This document shows positions 21,257-33,944 of a stretch of 64,000 nucleotides of DNA, piece by piece (within the stretch, counting starts at the first letter, position 1; each line of letters begins with the position of its first letter). The stretch spans positions 1,240,001 through 1,304,000 of the forward strand of contig JAKLMB010000008.1 of NCBI GenBank assembly GCA_022813625.1, written 5' to 3'. The notes under the pieces were generated by a model. That model made no database searches and was not told the origin of the DNA. It saw only the letters and a program-made list of their open reading frames with translations. The position numbers were made by a program, and so were the translations under genes. The stretch comes from Aaosphaeria pasadenensis. Its lineage: Eukaryota; Ascomycota; Dothideomycetes; Pleosporales.

Positions 21257-23749
21257 TTTTGCTGACGGAAGAAGGGGTTGACTAGGATGAACTCGATTCG
21301 AGGAGGTCAGAATTGTCTCGGGTACAATCAGGTTCAGCAGGTTTTGTAAGTGCTACAATAAAACCAGGCCCGTTTATGAGGTCTTCTTCCTGAACTCTTA
21401 TAGAACGTCAGGAGAGACTTTTGTGTTCACAATCCTTATGAACTCGCGTAGTGAAAATAAAGAAAAGTCTTCCCGTCATTGTTAATGCTCACAACTCACA
21501 TTGTGTAGCTAAGAGTCTTCACGATAAGGCTCATTGTGTATTAAATAGCAGTGCATGATGTTCGGCAAATGGTTTCACCAGGATCATCCGAAGAATCGGC
21601 TAGAGTTAACGCATGGATCTTCGATCTGGCTGTCAACATTGCAGAAGCTAATGGTTTTGGGAGTTGAACACAGGAACAGCAACGAGCTTGTTGCATGATT
21701 CGAAGAAGCACAAATGATCCATTGGTATCAACTTAGGCGGCGACTCCTGCCATGGATCAAGCGCAGAATCCAAAATTTAGAATGAATTTATCAGCAAATT
21801 TATCTAGTATTATGAAACTTATTCGTATATCTTGTGTAAGGCTTTCCTCGAAGAGTTGACGTTACGATGGAGTTGTTTCTCATAGCAAGAGTTTGCTATT
21901 GGTAAATTTTGGCCGACTTGCGTACTGCACACTCATAGACTAATCTAGGCACACACACAAAGAGAGGCCGCCGCACATCCCTGCACGATTGTATTAGTTC
22001 TATACCAGTCTCGCCCTTTCGCATTGTTCGAGATACTGCATACATGAAACGGCTTGTTACATCGGTTGGTCGTTCTGCGAAGCTCAAGCACGCCGATGCA
22101 TTAGCAAATGTGAGAAGAATGGCATCATTGACGTCATGATCGAAACTTTTAATTATTTTGGATCATGATGAAAGATGAGACCAGGCGGGCGAAAGATTAT
22201 AGGTTGATTCACGGATGAGGAAAAATCAACAACTAAACATATAAGGCGACCCGAGAGTGGTGTTTCCTTTGTCCATTAGGTGAGCATATTTTCATAGAAT
22301 CACAAAGACCTCTTGAATGGCAACGCTCGATGCGTAACTGGAAACATGCTGAGCTACCAGCAGTGAGTATCAACAGCAGGCCCAATTTCCATTCTTTGGG
22401 TTCGTTGCTTCATGATGCGCCCGCTAACATTGCAGGCATTTCTTTCTGGAGAATGAGATAATCACCCTCCGTTTTCGACAATCTTTCAGCTATGTTCTAG
22501 ACGAATTCTGCACAGCATAATTCTTCAAGTATCATCTTGATTCAGGTTCCTCCATTAGCATCCGTCTCTCCAAGTGCCAAAGTAGATCCAATTTTATCAA
22601 GCACTGTGCACTCCGTTGTTGCAGCGAGTGCCGTAGTCACTGTACCTCACTCATACAGTCAATATCTCTTGATGAATCACCAGCGAATGTCATTGTGAAA
22701 TGAATTCTGGAACCAAGCAATGATAGAACCAATTAGGATGCACATGTCGCTACAACCGCTTCGAGCCGTCTTAATCTTCACAGTTCGAGATTGGGGGACG
22801 GGCAAATTCAGTGAGTTCTGCAACTTTAGTAGCACTAACAAGTAGATACATCACGTTCGTAATCTGACCATGTTATGGTGTTTCTACTTGAAGTTGTCAC
22901 ACTGTTTACGATGAGGTTTTTCGTAAGCCGAGCTAAATGTCCTTTCTCACAATGACAAGTTTAACAACCAGGTTTCCAATACTACTCCACAGATGCTCCC
23001 TCTCCCCAATTCGCTCGCCGATTGGAAAACGGGGTGATTCGAGCGTACCGTATGACATAAGATACGCTTAGGTCCCTCACAGGATCTCTCAATCGTATAT
23101 ATATCTTGCCGTCATCAGTCCTCAAAAGTTCTTCAGTTTTCTTCATATCACATTCACCAACTTATATCGATAGCATCTAGATATGATACGGCGATATCTC
23201 TCAATGAGCGTCTCGACCTTCCACCGCTAGGCCTTGAAGAAGCTCGAGGACTATGCCACTATGCCTGAGACTTCATCAGCATTGTCCTTCGGTGCTTCGT
23301 AGACCCTCCCCTCAGATCGTCTCAGCTTTAACGGGATCATTCGTTTTTGTCGCGGGGCGTTCTCTCTCATGCACACAGAGCTGCTGTTGAGGCGCACGGT
23401 TTGGAGCCTTGAATTATATTTAGCTGGGATGGAACATCCGTCCCTGAACGGTGGGGCTATGGCGGGCTGAGGTGAGTATAATCAGGGCGACGACGGGGAA
23501 TGATGTCTATACTGGCGTCAGTGTGAATGTGTTGGACAGTGAGTTGCCTGCTGGACTATCTCGTGTCTAATCTGATCGGGAGCATGTACCCTAAATGTCG
23601 TTGCGGTTCACTGAAGGGCGAATAATCAACAATTGGTGTGCGATCTATTATGTCACTGTACGAATACAATTAGTAGGTAGAATTGAGCAAGTATAATTGA
23701 TCCATCTGCCATGTACAACTCATAAAGCGGATTATATAAGCAAGCCTTG
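21257..23749. other. 2.5-kb gene-free region
   Basis: All frames are short and broken. Base composition is mildly AT-rich but not at RIP level. At 23096-23104 a TATATATAT box is followed by a CT/AT leader-like sequence and an ATG at 23183, but that frame stops after about 16 codons. No repeat or RNA gene is recognised. Confidence 0.5.
23096..23104 (+). promoter_or_regulatory. TATA-like element without a following long frame
   Basis: TATATATAT lies about 80 bp upstream of an ATG at 23183 that opens only a very short frame. It could drive a non-coding transcript or be the promoter of a decayed gene. Confidence 0.25.
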
Positions 23750-26132
23750 CTATGCGCCTCTTCTAACATTTGTGCTCATCAGTGTGATTTTCTTTCCTTT
23801 CTTCTTCCTCCCTCCGCCTGGTGCTTTCTTGGTGGGTTCTCCTTCCTCCAGAGACATTGCTTGTGCCTGCGCAATCATGTCTTCTTCCTGCAAGAGATCC
23901 TTCTCCCAGCCCTGGAGCCATCCGTCGTCTGGGACTCCATGATCTTGTGGGCCTACAGTCGGAGAGCCTGACGATGCAACAGCTGCCGTGCCCCATACAG
24001 TACGCGGCGCTGAAGGACTGGTAGATGGCGATGCCAGGGAAGCGAAACCCTGGCCCCTACGGGGGGGCCATGGCGGAGATGTTGAAGCCGAGACAGCTTC
24101 ATCCTCAGCTTCAGCCTGGGCTACTGCTTCTGCTGCATCATCTTGCATACTTCCTGATGCTAATGGCAAGAAATCGTCTGCTGTAAAGCGCTCAGATATG
24201 CTAGGTCGCTTCCTTCTCTGCGATGCAAATTCTGCATATTCTGCTTTCTCCGCTCGAATACGCGCCTTCTCTTCTCTTGTTTCCTTGTCCATATTTCTCT
24301 GTCGTCTCTTCTCGATCTCTGGCTTGAATCGCTCTAGTATCTCAGGTGCAACAGTATCGGTCCAGTCGCATTCTAAAAAGCTGACTTCGCACCCATAGGG
24401 TAGATGTGCCAGATATTTGGTACGCTTGCGCAGATCATCATCAACTACATGGCCAGTAGAAACACGCTCCACGCGTGGCAATATGGTGGAAGGGAAAGCG
24501 GCAAAATTGCCAAATGCAGATTTCAGAATCCGTATATCCAACGGCGAAAGATAGTAATGTAATAGCGCTTGATAGAAAAAGTACTCGGACGGAGTATGTT
24601 GATGATCGTGGTGTTGGCGATTGCGAATTTCAGCCAGTGTAGAGCCGATCCCATGACTAGCTCGCGATGAATGGGACGAGATGGACAATTTCCTGCTGTG
24701 TGGGGCATGATCAGTAGGTTCTGGATCGGTTGCTGCAGCCGGAAGCAGGCAAGTCTCTGGTGCTGATGTCTGCATCTGAGGGGTGCTGTTTAGGCTTTGG
24801 CCTGGCCTAGTGGAGTTTTGGAGTGAGTACAGGTCCGGAGTGTCGGCCTGACTCTCGTTCAATACAATCGGTGCCCTCTTTGGCTTTGGTTCTGCCGGTT
24901 TGATCGGTATTTCCGGTGGGTTACCCATTCCCTTCAGTTTCTCTTTTGCATCACGAATGGCACGCACAGCCTTCCGCATCCATTGTACATTGTCTTCGCC
25001 GAACATCAGCTCATCTTCTTTCTCCTGTTGCTCGAGGAAGACTATCTCAGCGTCAAATTGGGAAAGCATGTAGTCCTCGCCTCCCCTCATGACTCTGGCA
25101 TAGTCCATGACCTCCGCGGCGTAATGCCATGGGATGTCCTCGTCCATCCCCAGAGCGTCGGCCCCGTCCCTCGGCATAGCCAGCGTACTTCCAGCTGACC
25201 GCATCACTAGCCGAAGGACAACATCTCCACCCTCACGAGGAGGAGGCCCTTCTTGTCCGATGTACCATCGCACTGGCCTCGTTTCTGAGATGTAGATGGT
25301 ATCGAAGCACAGGGGGCACTTCTTCGATCGTGCCCTTTTCTCCGGGGGTTTTCCTTCGTCCTCCGAGTGCATGTAGCGAATGAGGCAGGGCAAGCAAAAT
25401 ATGTGGCCACACCTTGCCATCCTCGGTGCCACCGGCGTCCCCAAGCAGATGGGACATGAAGCGTCCTGGGACTCGGAGGATGCTAGTATTTGTAAGACCT
25501 GATCCCATTCCAGGTGAACGTCTGCGTCGACGCTTTGGGCTCGATAGTCACCGCGCGGATCGACGATGAATCGGTAGTTTGCGTGAACGTATCTGCTACC
25601 AGTCAGAGAGGAGATTTCGCCGGTGGGTGGCGCACGCACCTCGCCTTGTCGACAGCGTGATATCCCGAGCCCAATCCCCAGGTAGGATTGCGGCGATAAT
25701 TCCTTCCCCGATTATGTTGCTGGTGTGACTGGGGGCGGGGGGGAAGCTGGAAGTTCATGAGATGGGTGATGGAGGTCTGGCCCTTTCTACTGTTGAAGGG
25801 ACGCATGGCGAGCTACATGCCATATCAGTCGAGAGCTCAGGTCGCAAGTACCTGCATGGTGGCCGACGTACCGACTCTGCAATAGCATCCTCATCCGCCT
25901 GGCGAAATGCACGCCTGGAGCCCTTATGCTGCCTCTTGGCCAGCTGGTTGTTGCGGGGGAAGGATGAAGATCGTGACGAAGCCCCCGCTCCGAAGCTGCT
26001 ACCTCCACCTCGGCGCTGTCCGTAGCTATCCCCTGTGGCGATTGAGTATGGTTGTGCCTGGGCTGGAGAGGGTTGCCCCGAAGGTGCGGCTGCTTTTGAG
26101 GAGGTCGAGATGGTTGGTGGGTTTGAAGACAT
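23750..26132 (-). CDS. RING finger E3 ubiquitin ligase, RNF10/Mag2 family
   Basis: Three exons (26132-25872, 25812-25640, 25592-23750) give 758 aa. The first 150 residues are disordered and Ser/Gly/basic-rich. The segment SITHLMNFQLPPRP and a WGLGSGYHAVDKARYVHANY block precede the RING. The C3HC4-type RING is complete: CPIC, then CGHIFCLPC, then CPLC (about residues 205-265). Downstream are the family's LFFYQALLHYYLSPLD-like block (YFFYQALLHYYLSPLD) and a C-terminal acidic/Ala region ending in a basic KKKGKK tail. Human RNF10 and yeast Mag2 ubiquitylate 40S ribosomal proteins when ribosomes stall or 18S rRNA is defective; I infer the same role here. The gene is head-to-head with a USP10/Ubp3-like protease. 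Confidence 0.9.
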
Positions 26133-27588
26133 GATACTGTCACCACCAACAGCGCTCGAGAATGGGCGATGACGATGTTGGTGGGAGACGGGCCGGGGCG
26201 GTAGGCGGGTTTAGAGGACCGTCTCTGACTGTATGAGAGAAGGGACACGGGTTCGGGCCGAGGAGGAAAAGGAGGAGGCTTCTGAGAAAGGGGTAAGACT
26301 ATTATTATTGTGGAGGGGATAATCTTGCAAAGAAGAAAGAAAAGAAAAGAAAAGAATTGTGTACTCTGTAACGTAGGTAATGGGCGGGGGGGATGGATGG
26401 AGAGAAAGGATGAGTTGATTAAATGGCAGGTGGATATGTTACGAGTACTTGTAGGTGGGTTAGGAGTCTTAGGACCATTAGGTACACCGTACAGTACGGT
26501 AACGGAGTATACCTCCTAGGTACCTAGCCAGGCAAGGGTGCTTTAGCTGTCCAATATGTATACCTAGGTACCGACCTAAGTATGTACTCCGTAATTAGGT
26601 AGACCTAGGCTCTAGCCACCAGGATATATCTACGAGGTACATGTCAGGTTGTCCTTTCAGAAAGGCACTATACTACGAGTACACATGCCTCTCTTTTTCT
26701 CTCTTCTATGTGTGTGTATCTATATGTGTGTATATCACTCGCTGAACTGCACTAATTACCTACAGGTAGGTACCCACCCATGCAGTACGCAGTACTCCGT
26801 ACACAAGTAGACAATCCCAAACCCAACCCTCTGCTATCAAACTTGTCTATGATATACGAGGTGAGCGAAGGTACTGTACATAGGAGTAGCACCATTGGGC
26901 AATCATAATAACCTGGGAACCTTAGGCCGTTTGTTGGGAACTTACCCAGTAATCTATAGTATCACGTGATTCGAGATCGTATTGACTTACCGGGTATGGC
27001 GCTGTATTTGTCATCTTACACAGACACAGACACAGTAAAGTAACAAACTGTATGAGAGCTATTGCTGTATCCTCTTGTTAGTACTTGTACATTGGAGTAC
27101 TAAAGGTGATCATGAGCAGCCTACCTACCTAGGTATCTACCTGGTAACTAAAGGTTGTACATGCACTAATACCCGCATCCGCCGAGAGTGTGCAACCACT
27201 GACCCGACCGGAAACCCCCCCCCCCCCCCAGCAATAATTCTCTAAGTGTAACCACCACCACCTCCACCACCATCATCATCATCATCACCCACCTCCACCA
27301 CAACCATAACCAACATCTCCACCACCACAACCTTGATCCTCCGCCTCACTTCCACTTCATCTACATCCCTCCCCCTCTCCCCTTCTTTGCCTCCGCCTCC
27401 GCTACGCCCGCGCCCGCGATCCCCACTCATCGTCCCTCCCTCGCGATCGCTTTGGATAAGCATTGCGTAGACGTTGCCCGTCAGACGTCTGCGCTTTTCG
27501 CAATCCCCTCCCCCGTTGCCTCACAAGTTGGTCGCTTGGTCGCTTGGCCGGCGCTGACTGTGACGGCAACATTGGACATCCAACAACC
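26133..27588. promoter_or_regulatory. Shared bidirectional promoter of the RNF10-like and USP10-like genes
   Basis: This 1.46 kb separates the two start codons. It contains TAGGTACC palindrome clusters (26510-26650 and 27115-27145), GTACTCCGTA-type repeats, a run of 15 C (27215-27229), a CCA/CAT-rich stretch (27250-27310) and a CT-rich leader before 27589. No gene is supported inside it. Confidence 0.65.
27215..27229. repeat. Homopolymer run of 15 C
   Basis: Fifteen consecutive C residues lie in the bidirectional promoter, followed by microsatellite-like CCA and CAT runs. The exact length is prone to sequencing error. Confidence 0.8.
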
Positions 27589-30327
27589 ATGATGCCAGGC
27601 GCCCATATCCCGCCGACTGTGCCTCACCACCATCAAGGTAGGCGGCAAGGGGATCATCAATATCACTATCAACTTCCCCCTCAGACTCACTCGCCCGTCC
27701 ATCATCACCACCATCACCACCATCACAATCCATACGCCGCTCAATACCATCCGCAGCATCACTATGGAGCTCCGCACGTAACGCCCTTCCCACAACAGGT
27801 CGCGCAATGGTATCAGCCCAACCCGTATCACCAACCTCACCAGTACGCTATGCCCCCTCGTCCCTTCCAGCCTCATGGCTCGCCGATCGTCGTCTCCTCT
27901 CATCCCCATGCCATGGCTCCTATGCCGCCCGTCAACCGCTCGCTTGGACAGACTCCCCCCATCGCCCACTCGCGGACGCCGCCCGTCATGAGGACCCAGA
28001 CGCCTCAACCCGCACCCTCGACCCCATCGGTGACATCGCACACCCATGTCTCCTCACCGACGCCGCCTACCGATATGACAACTCCCACCCCTCCGCCTAT
28101 CACGCCTTCCGGGCCTTCCTTTTCCACCGCTCCTCCATCGCCCACTGAGACACACAGAATGCCATACTACCCTAAGCTGCCCTGGCTGTCTGTCCCTGAG
28201 GAACCATTTCCGCCACGATCTGCTCGAAGAAGAAGGAAACGACGGACTCCGGTGTCTGCTGATGGGGATAGTACGGCATTTCCCTCGCGCGACGATGCCG
28301 CGGTCAAAACGGAAACAGAAGCGGAGGTGGATGCACAGCAGTCTCCCACGGCGCGTGCAAGAGAATCAGATTCTTCTACCATCGCTGCTACCCCGGACGT
28401 GGATACGCCAACAACCTCCCAAGCCCCGTCAGAAGTTGAACTTGAATATGCACAAACACTCTCGGCATCGTCACCGAAGTCAACTCAACCCACCAAAGCA
28501 CCAATCTCTTCACACACCCGAACTGCTACGATTCCTGCTATTCCTTTGGTCCCTATCAAATCAGCTAAAGCGCCGAGTGTCGGTTCTACGACTAAAAAAT
28601 CAGCAAAATCGGTTGTGGTAGACAAGGAGGGACTCAAGAAGACGGAGGAAGTTGCAGCGACGCCCGCTGCGGAGAGCAATATTTCTGACGAAACCCCGAA
28701 AGCTTCTCCGCCGCCGAAACAACCTGTGAGCTCGTGGGCTGCGCTGCTGAGATCAAAAGCCAGTGCTGCAGCCGGCCAGACTCCTGTTCCTCCTAACGGC
28801 GTTATCGCCGCCAACGGTGCCCCCGCGTCGAAGGGAAATACCCTTTCCGACGTACTTGCATCTTTCTCTGTCAAGAACGACAAGAAGATCTCTTTTCTCG
28901 AGCCTCGCGGCCTTGTAAATTCTGGCAATCTGTGTTATATGAATTCTGTGAGTACAATGGATATCATCTACCAAGGCGACTGACTGATCCCTGACCAGAT
29001 TCTTCAAGTATTGATTTTCTGCGTTCCATTCTTCGATCTCTTAGACAAGGTTGCACAGCGAGCAGTGCATAGCTTCAAAAGTGAGACCCCTCTAATCGAT
29101 GCAATGATAATGTTCATGCGCGACTTTAAGGTCATCGACTCCGCAGAGTCGGCTGAGAAGCTTCGTATGCGCCTCAAGGACAACGAGCTGGAGCAGTATG
29201 GTGACCCGCTGTCTCCGGAGTATGTGTACGATGTAATCAAGCGCCTTCCTCGTTTTGATAATATGAAGCGTGGTTCTCAGGAGGACGCAGAGGAGTTCTT
29301 GGGTTTCCTGCTGGCTGGTCTACACGACGAATGCGCACACGTCATCAAGAGCGGACGGCGGCCATCCGCCTCAGCCGAAGCTCTTACATCCCCAAAGAGT
29401 GAACGTTCAGGCTCTGTCGACAGCGGGTGGCAGGAGGTCGGACCCAAGCAAAAGTCAGCAGTCACTCAATCGTCGGGCGCCATTGAGATTGAAACACCTC
29501 TGACCAAGATATTCGGCGGTAAGCTTCGTTCCGAATACAGGAAGCCTGGCGAGAAACCTTCCATTACACTCGAGCCATACCAGCCCCTGCAGCTGGACAT
29601 CAGCTCACCTGCCATCAACAACATCTCGGATGCCCTCAAGGCCATGACCCATTTGGAGACGCTCGATGGATCCACCCGAGGTGCTCGCGCATCCACCAAG
29701 CAGGTGTTCATTGAATCACTGCCCCCGGTGCTGATCTTGCACCTCAAGCGTTTCCACTACGACGCCAACGGGCCTCAAAAGATTTGGAAGAAGATCGGAT
29801 ATCCACTCGATCTTGAGATCCCGAAGGATGTGTTCCCGCAGCACATGCGTGGCAGCTTCGGCGTTCGAGGGGGTCTTCCCCGCTATCGCCTTACTGCGGT
29901 CGTTTACCACCACGGGAAGAACGCCAGTGGTGGACATTACACTGTCGATCTCCGTCGCCAGGAAGGCCGCGAATGGGTCCGGATGGACGATACCATCATC
30001 CGTCGTATTCGCCCTGAGGACGTTGCAGAGGGTGGTGCTGAGGAAGACCCCAAGGCCCTGGCTGCTGCTTTGGAGCAACACAAGCAGGACGCAGGCAAGG
30101 GCCGCAACTTCTATGAACTGGGTGGTGAGGAACAGGAGAGGAAGGATGGGGGAGGCTGGAGCAAAGTCAACGGCGTAGACAAAAAAGGTTCCGAGAAGAA
30201 GTGGAGCGCCATTGCCAACGGCACTGCTACCCCTCCGAGTGCTGGAAAGAGAACGCCGCTGCCGAAGGAGAATGTGCGGGACAACAAAGTGGCGTACATT
30301 CTCTTCTATCAGCGCGTTGAGGCTTGA
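27589..30327 (+). CDS. Ubiquitin-specific protease, USP10/Ubp3 family
   Basis: Two exons (27589-28947, 28999-30327) give 895 aa. The first 430 residues are disordered: a poly-His run (nine His), a His/Pro/Gln-rich and then Pro/Thr-rich region, a basic RRRRKRR patch, and SWAALLRSK just before the catalytic core. The USP core starts at GLVNSGNLCYMNS, whose Cys is the nucleophile. The only intron falls directly after this box. ETPLIDAMIMFMRDFKVID, QDAEEFLGFLL, LILHLKRFHYD and the catalytic-His box NASGGHYTVD follow in order. Yeast Ubp3 and human USP10 remove ubiquitin from 40S proteins and other targets, with a G3BP/Bre5 partner. ATG 27589 (preceded by CAACAACC) is chosen because the upstream open frame has no ATG. 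Confidence 0.93.
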
Positions 30328-30833
30328 AGAGGGAACCATTAACGACTAAATCTTTAACAATATTTTTCCGACATGTAGACCACTACATCCACCTCGGACT
30401 TGGCATTTGGGGGAGGAGATACAAAAGTTCTTTAAAGCGGCATTTGCATGCAAAAAGATGAGGATAGGGCTGGTGATGTGGATGAGAAAGTATGCACGGC
30501 GCCGCGTGATACGCTATTCCATCGGTCACAAAGCTGAAGCGGGATGGCAGAGAGAGACGGAGGGCCAAGGAGGTACTAGAGCACGATGATACCCATTCCA
30601 TACCATGGCCTGGTGGTCATCAACTTTAGTAGAACAGCGGCGACACGAGATGAAGAAAAGCCATATATGTAATGAAAATCATAGTCACACACTCCATGCT
30701 TAGATCTGTCGGTCCAGTGTTCCTTCTTTGAATGACATTTTCTAACCATTCTTATCTTGGACAGTGGCGCTGAGTTGTTGCGCTGAAGACTTGCCGGAAA
30801 CTGAAGGTCTCATGCACAGGAAAACCCATCTTC
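30328..30833. other. Spacer between convergent genes
   Basis: Half a kilobase between the protease stop and the dienelactone hydrolase stop. I see nothing but presumed 3' untranslated regions. Confidence 0.5.
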
Positions 30834-32195
30834 TTAACAAACATCCTCAACCTCGACGTCACCTCCATCCCTCGGGCCCAGATCTGAACGCAGCGTACGG
30901 TTGAATAACTCTTTGAGCATCTCGAAGCAGATTCCCGAGAGGGCAGGATCGTACCTGCCCTTAGAAAGCTCATCGCGGATGAAGGCATCTGAATAGCCAA
31001 ACAAAGGTCAGCAGCAATGTCAAAAAAACTTATGAAGCAATGCAGTTGGGAAGGAACTCACGCTGCGCCCAAGCCGGCTCGAAAAACGTGAACCTGATCC
31101 CCTTCTCATGCAATGTCTTCCTAATTAAATCACGTCCAGCGGGAGGAACATGTGTATCCATCTTTCCAAAGATCATCGTCAACTCTCCCTTGATCTCGCC
31201 GCAACGTTCGAGGCTGTCGTCCTTCTTCCCCTCGCCCAGCGTCGCGGAGTGAATATCTGTCGCAAAGTAGCACACAGCTGCCAAGATGCGCGGGTCCAAA
31301 GCGCAGCGAAAGGCGAGGTGACCGCCTAAGCACATGCCCGTCGTGCCAATGCGGCCAGTGCAGGTGGGGAGGGAACAAAGGAGGTCGATGGAGAGTGTGG
31401 CGTCTTCGTCGTAGGCAGAGACTTTCTGTGGGTGTCGAATTAGATGTGTGGTGGATGGGGATAGGGCGCTTGGTGAGGCGGAGAATAGTTGATCGGCGAA
31501 GGTATTGTTCTGAGTTTACATTACCTTTGCAACTTTCCACTCATTCCCCTTGTCTGTTCCTGGGCCATCATAGGCTAGGGGTTCTGGGCCGGTGAACTCA
31601 TGGTAGCTTGAAGGTGCAGCGACGATGTAGCCCTGTGATGCGATTTGGCGGCAAAATCGAGCGACGGGTCCGGTCACTGGAGGGAGGTTTTAGTGGAAGG
31701 TTTAATTGCAAAGTGATTTCTTTGCAGAGGTTCAGAGCAGGCTTCCAAGATGTATTTAGTGCAAACAAGACATAGTGACGATCTATGAAATAAATGGATG
31801 CAAACAAGGTAAGTAGTAGAAGGAGTGCTGATGAATCACGTAGGAGGTGCATTTGTGTCGATTGCTGAGACGAAGGGCAAGGAAAGGAAGAATAGATCAA
31901 ATGATGAAAAAAGAAAAGAAAAACCATAGAGAAACATTTCAGCAAGACGAGAAAATGATGGATCATATCTGCAAACGAATAGGAGTGGAGGCACCTACCT
32001 TGATATATTTCGCTGAATACCACTACACCGGGAAACTTGGCCTTGGGATAATTTGCGATGGTCGGATGGAACAGAAAGATTCCTATCATGCCATTGTGAG
32101 TCCAGAACTACGACGAGAGAGTACTTCAATTGGAGCTCACTCATGTCATTCCCTGCTACGGTGGCTACATCTCGATGAGATTCTTCGATAAGCAT
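30834..32195 (-). CDS. Dienelactone hydrolase family protein
   Basis: Five exons on the minus strand (32195-32141, 32082-31999, 31676-31525, 31425-31062, 30988-30834) give 269 aa, normal for this family. It is a cytosolic alpha/beta hydrolase with a cysteine nucleophile. FHPTIANYPKAKFPGVVVFS and EIYQVTGPVARFCRQIASQG mark the N-terminal half. The nucleophile elbow TTGMCLGGHLAF has Gly-x-Cys-x-Gly. The acid is in FGKMDTHVP. The catalytic His lies in EPAWAQHAFIRDE, where intron 4 splits the His codon itself. The first exon, encoding MLIEESHRDVATVAGNDM, is short but gives the typical SHRDV N-terminus and a clean in-frame join. Substrate unknown. Confidence 0.9.
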
Positions 32196-32872
32196 TTTGG
32201 CACGATGAGGTGTTCTTTGAACTTGGTTAGCATGTGTGTACAGATATGTATGCGAATGCCAACAAGGAATACCTTTTTTCTCCGTAGATGAGATACTGCT
32301 TGTTCAGATTCTCTTAAAGGCAGAGAGACGGGGGGAGACACAACGAAGTCTTGTTTTGAGGGGAGACAGTAGAAGATTGATGGAGGATGGAGGGTGGATC
32401 TGAAGATGGAAAGATATACGAGTAGGACTGTGGAGGGGAGGGGTACATTAGGTCCACATGAACTATGGGTGTTTAGACTACTGACTAATTCAGAACAAGT
32501 TGAAATGAAATGAATCCCCCAATCAGTATCGGTATCAATTTTCGATAGATAATTAGTAACCAATTTTATCACTAAAGTCAATCACCAGTTCTGCTCCTAC
32601 TCCTATCTTAGGTAGGTATTCTGGAAGGCAGGGAATACTCATATAGTAGGCGAATACCTCCCAGTCACTTATAACGATTCTCTAACCATTCAAACTAATA
32701 CTGTGCGCTGTGGATACCTCAAGACTTAAGTGCACCACCTGCTATGAGGACGACTAAGAATTACTCATACAAGGTACTAACGACCCTCGTACCATTTAGT
32801 CAGATCATCAATAGCTACTCGTACTTGTAACTACTCACTCGTACTCATAATTACCCGCAAGTGCCTATTCAC
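32196..32872. other. Intergenic spacer
   Basis: Moderately AT-rich DNA upstream of the hydrolase and downstream of the next minus-strand gene. A TAGGTAGGTA motif occurs near 32610. No supported gene. Confidence 0.5.
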
Positions 32873-33944
32873 CTAATCTTTGCCATACTTTTGCACCAGA
32901 CTCTTCATGATAGCGATGGCTCCCGATCTATAACCGCCGCCAAACATAGCATGATGATTGAGGTGGTGGTACAACTCGTACAGTCGCACCCGATCCTCAT
33001 ATTCTTCCACAGGTTCCGTTCTGGGGCAGATCTGATGATATTCGTCGAGAAAACTTCCGCCGAAACCACCAAACATTTTCATAATACCTAGTTCAAACTC
33101 GCTATGCGCATAACATGCGCTTGAGTCGTATACAACAGGCTCAGGGTCTCCTCCCCGCGAATCGAGTATTCCGAAGCCCGCGTTGCCGCTCCAAAGATCT
33201 CCATGAACCACGACCGGGACCACACCTTTCCCTCCATTGAGGTGGTCATCCCCGAGAAGCCTCGGGACAACTTTGGATGCCGTGGCTTCGACAAGCGCGC
33301 TTAGGTCCTGATCTGGTCCATTTGACTCCTCGGACCGTCGCAAGATAAATCGCAGTCGATTTTCAGCGTAAAATTCAGCCCAGGAACTTTGATAGCTGTT
33401 ATCCTGAGGAGTATCACCACAACACGTCGTTGCTGGGAATCCAAATACGGGTTTGCTATAGCCTTCCGGTATGGGCGCAGGCGTACTGTGCAATTCCCCC
33501 AGCTTGGACGCGAGGGAACGACCGCACGCTCTTGTTGCTGCGCGAGGTTTAAGATTGAGGTAATCGGTCACTAGGAAGTATGTCGATGGCTGGCCAGAGA
33601 ATTGACCATGGCCGAACGACTGTGGGGCTAACGAAGGCACGACGGCGTGCAATGCCTCGAGGGATGCATGCTCCCCTACACTTTCCAATCAGATACTTGG
33701 CCCGATTTCGATTGTCTTCGTTGTAAAGGAGAGGCAATGGGCCTTCAAAATACCTACCTTCAAACATCATCGCCGCATCTTTCCCTCTCCCAGTCTTCAT
33801 GAAATACGACCTTTTTGAGCCATCTTTGAGCTTTGTCACAATCTTGAATGTTGAAGCCGAACTACAACCACCTCCGCCGGCGGAGGATGCGCTGGTGTTT
33901 TCAGAGTCAAGCTTCAGAAGCTCTACAACTGCAGGGTCAAGCAT
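32873..33944 (-). CDS. Fructosamine-3-kinase family protein
   Basis: Two exons (33944-33758, 33675-32873) give 329 aa. The family is a protein-kinase-like fold that phosphorylates sugar amines (fructosamines, ribulosamines) on glycated proteins so they decay back to the free amine. SYFMKTGRG matches the ATP-binding strand with its lysine, EHASLEAL is the helix-C region formed across the intron, FLVTDYLNL the hinge, VVHGDLWSGNAGF the catalytic loop with its aspartate, and VVYDSSACYAHSEFELG the metal-binding Asp region, where the more usual Asp-Pro-Ala is Asp-Ser-Ser. The start is the internal ATG at 33944; upstream in frame there is only a GTG. Confidence 0.9.

Noticed and set aside
27250..27310. 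CCACCA/CATCAT repeats as a possible CRISPR-like or regulatory array
   Set aside because: Simple microsatellite without spacers, in a fungal promoter.
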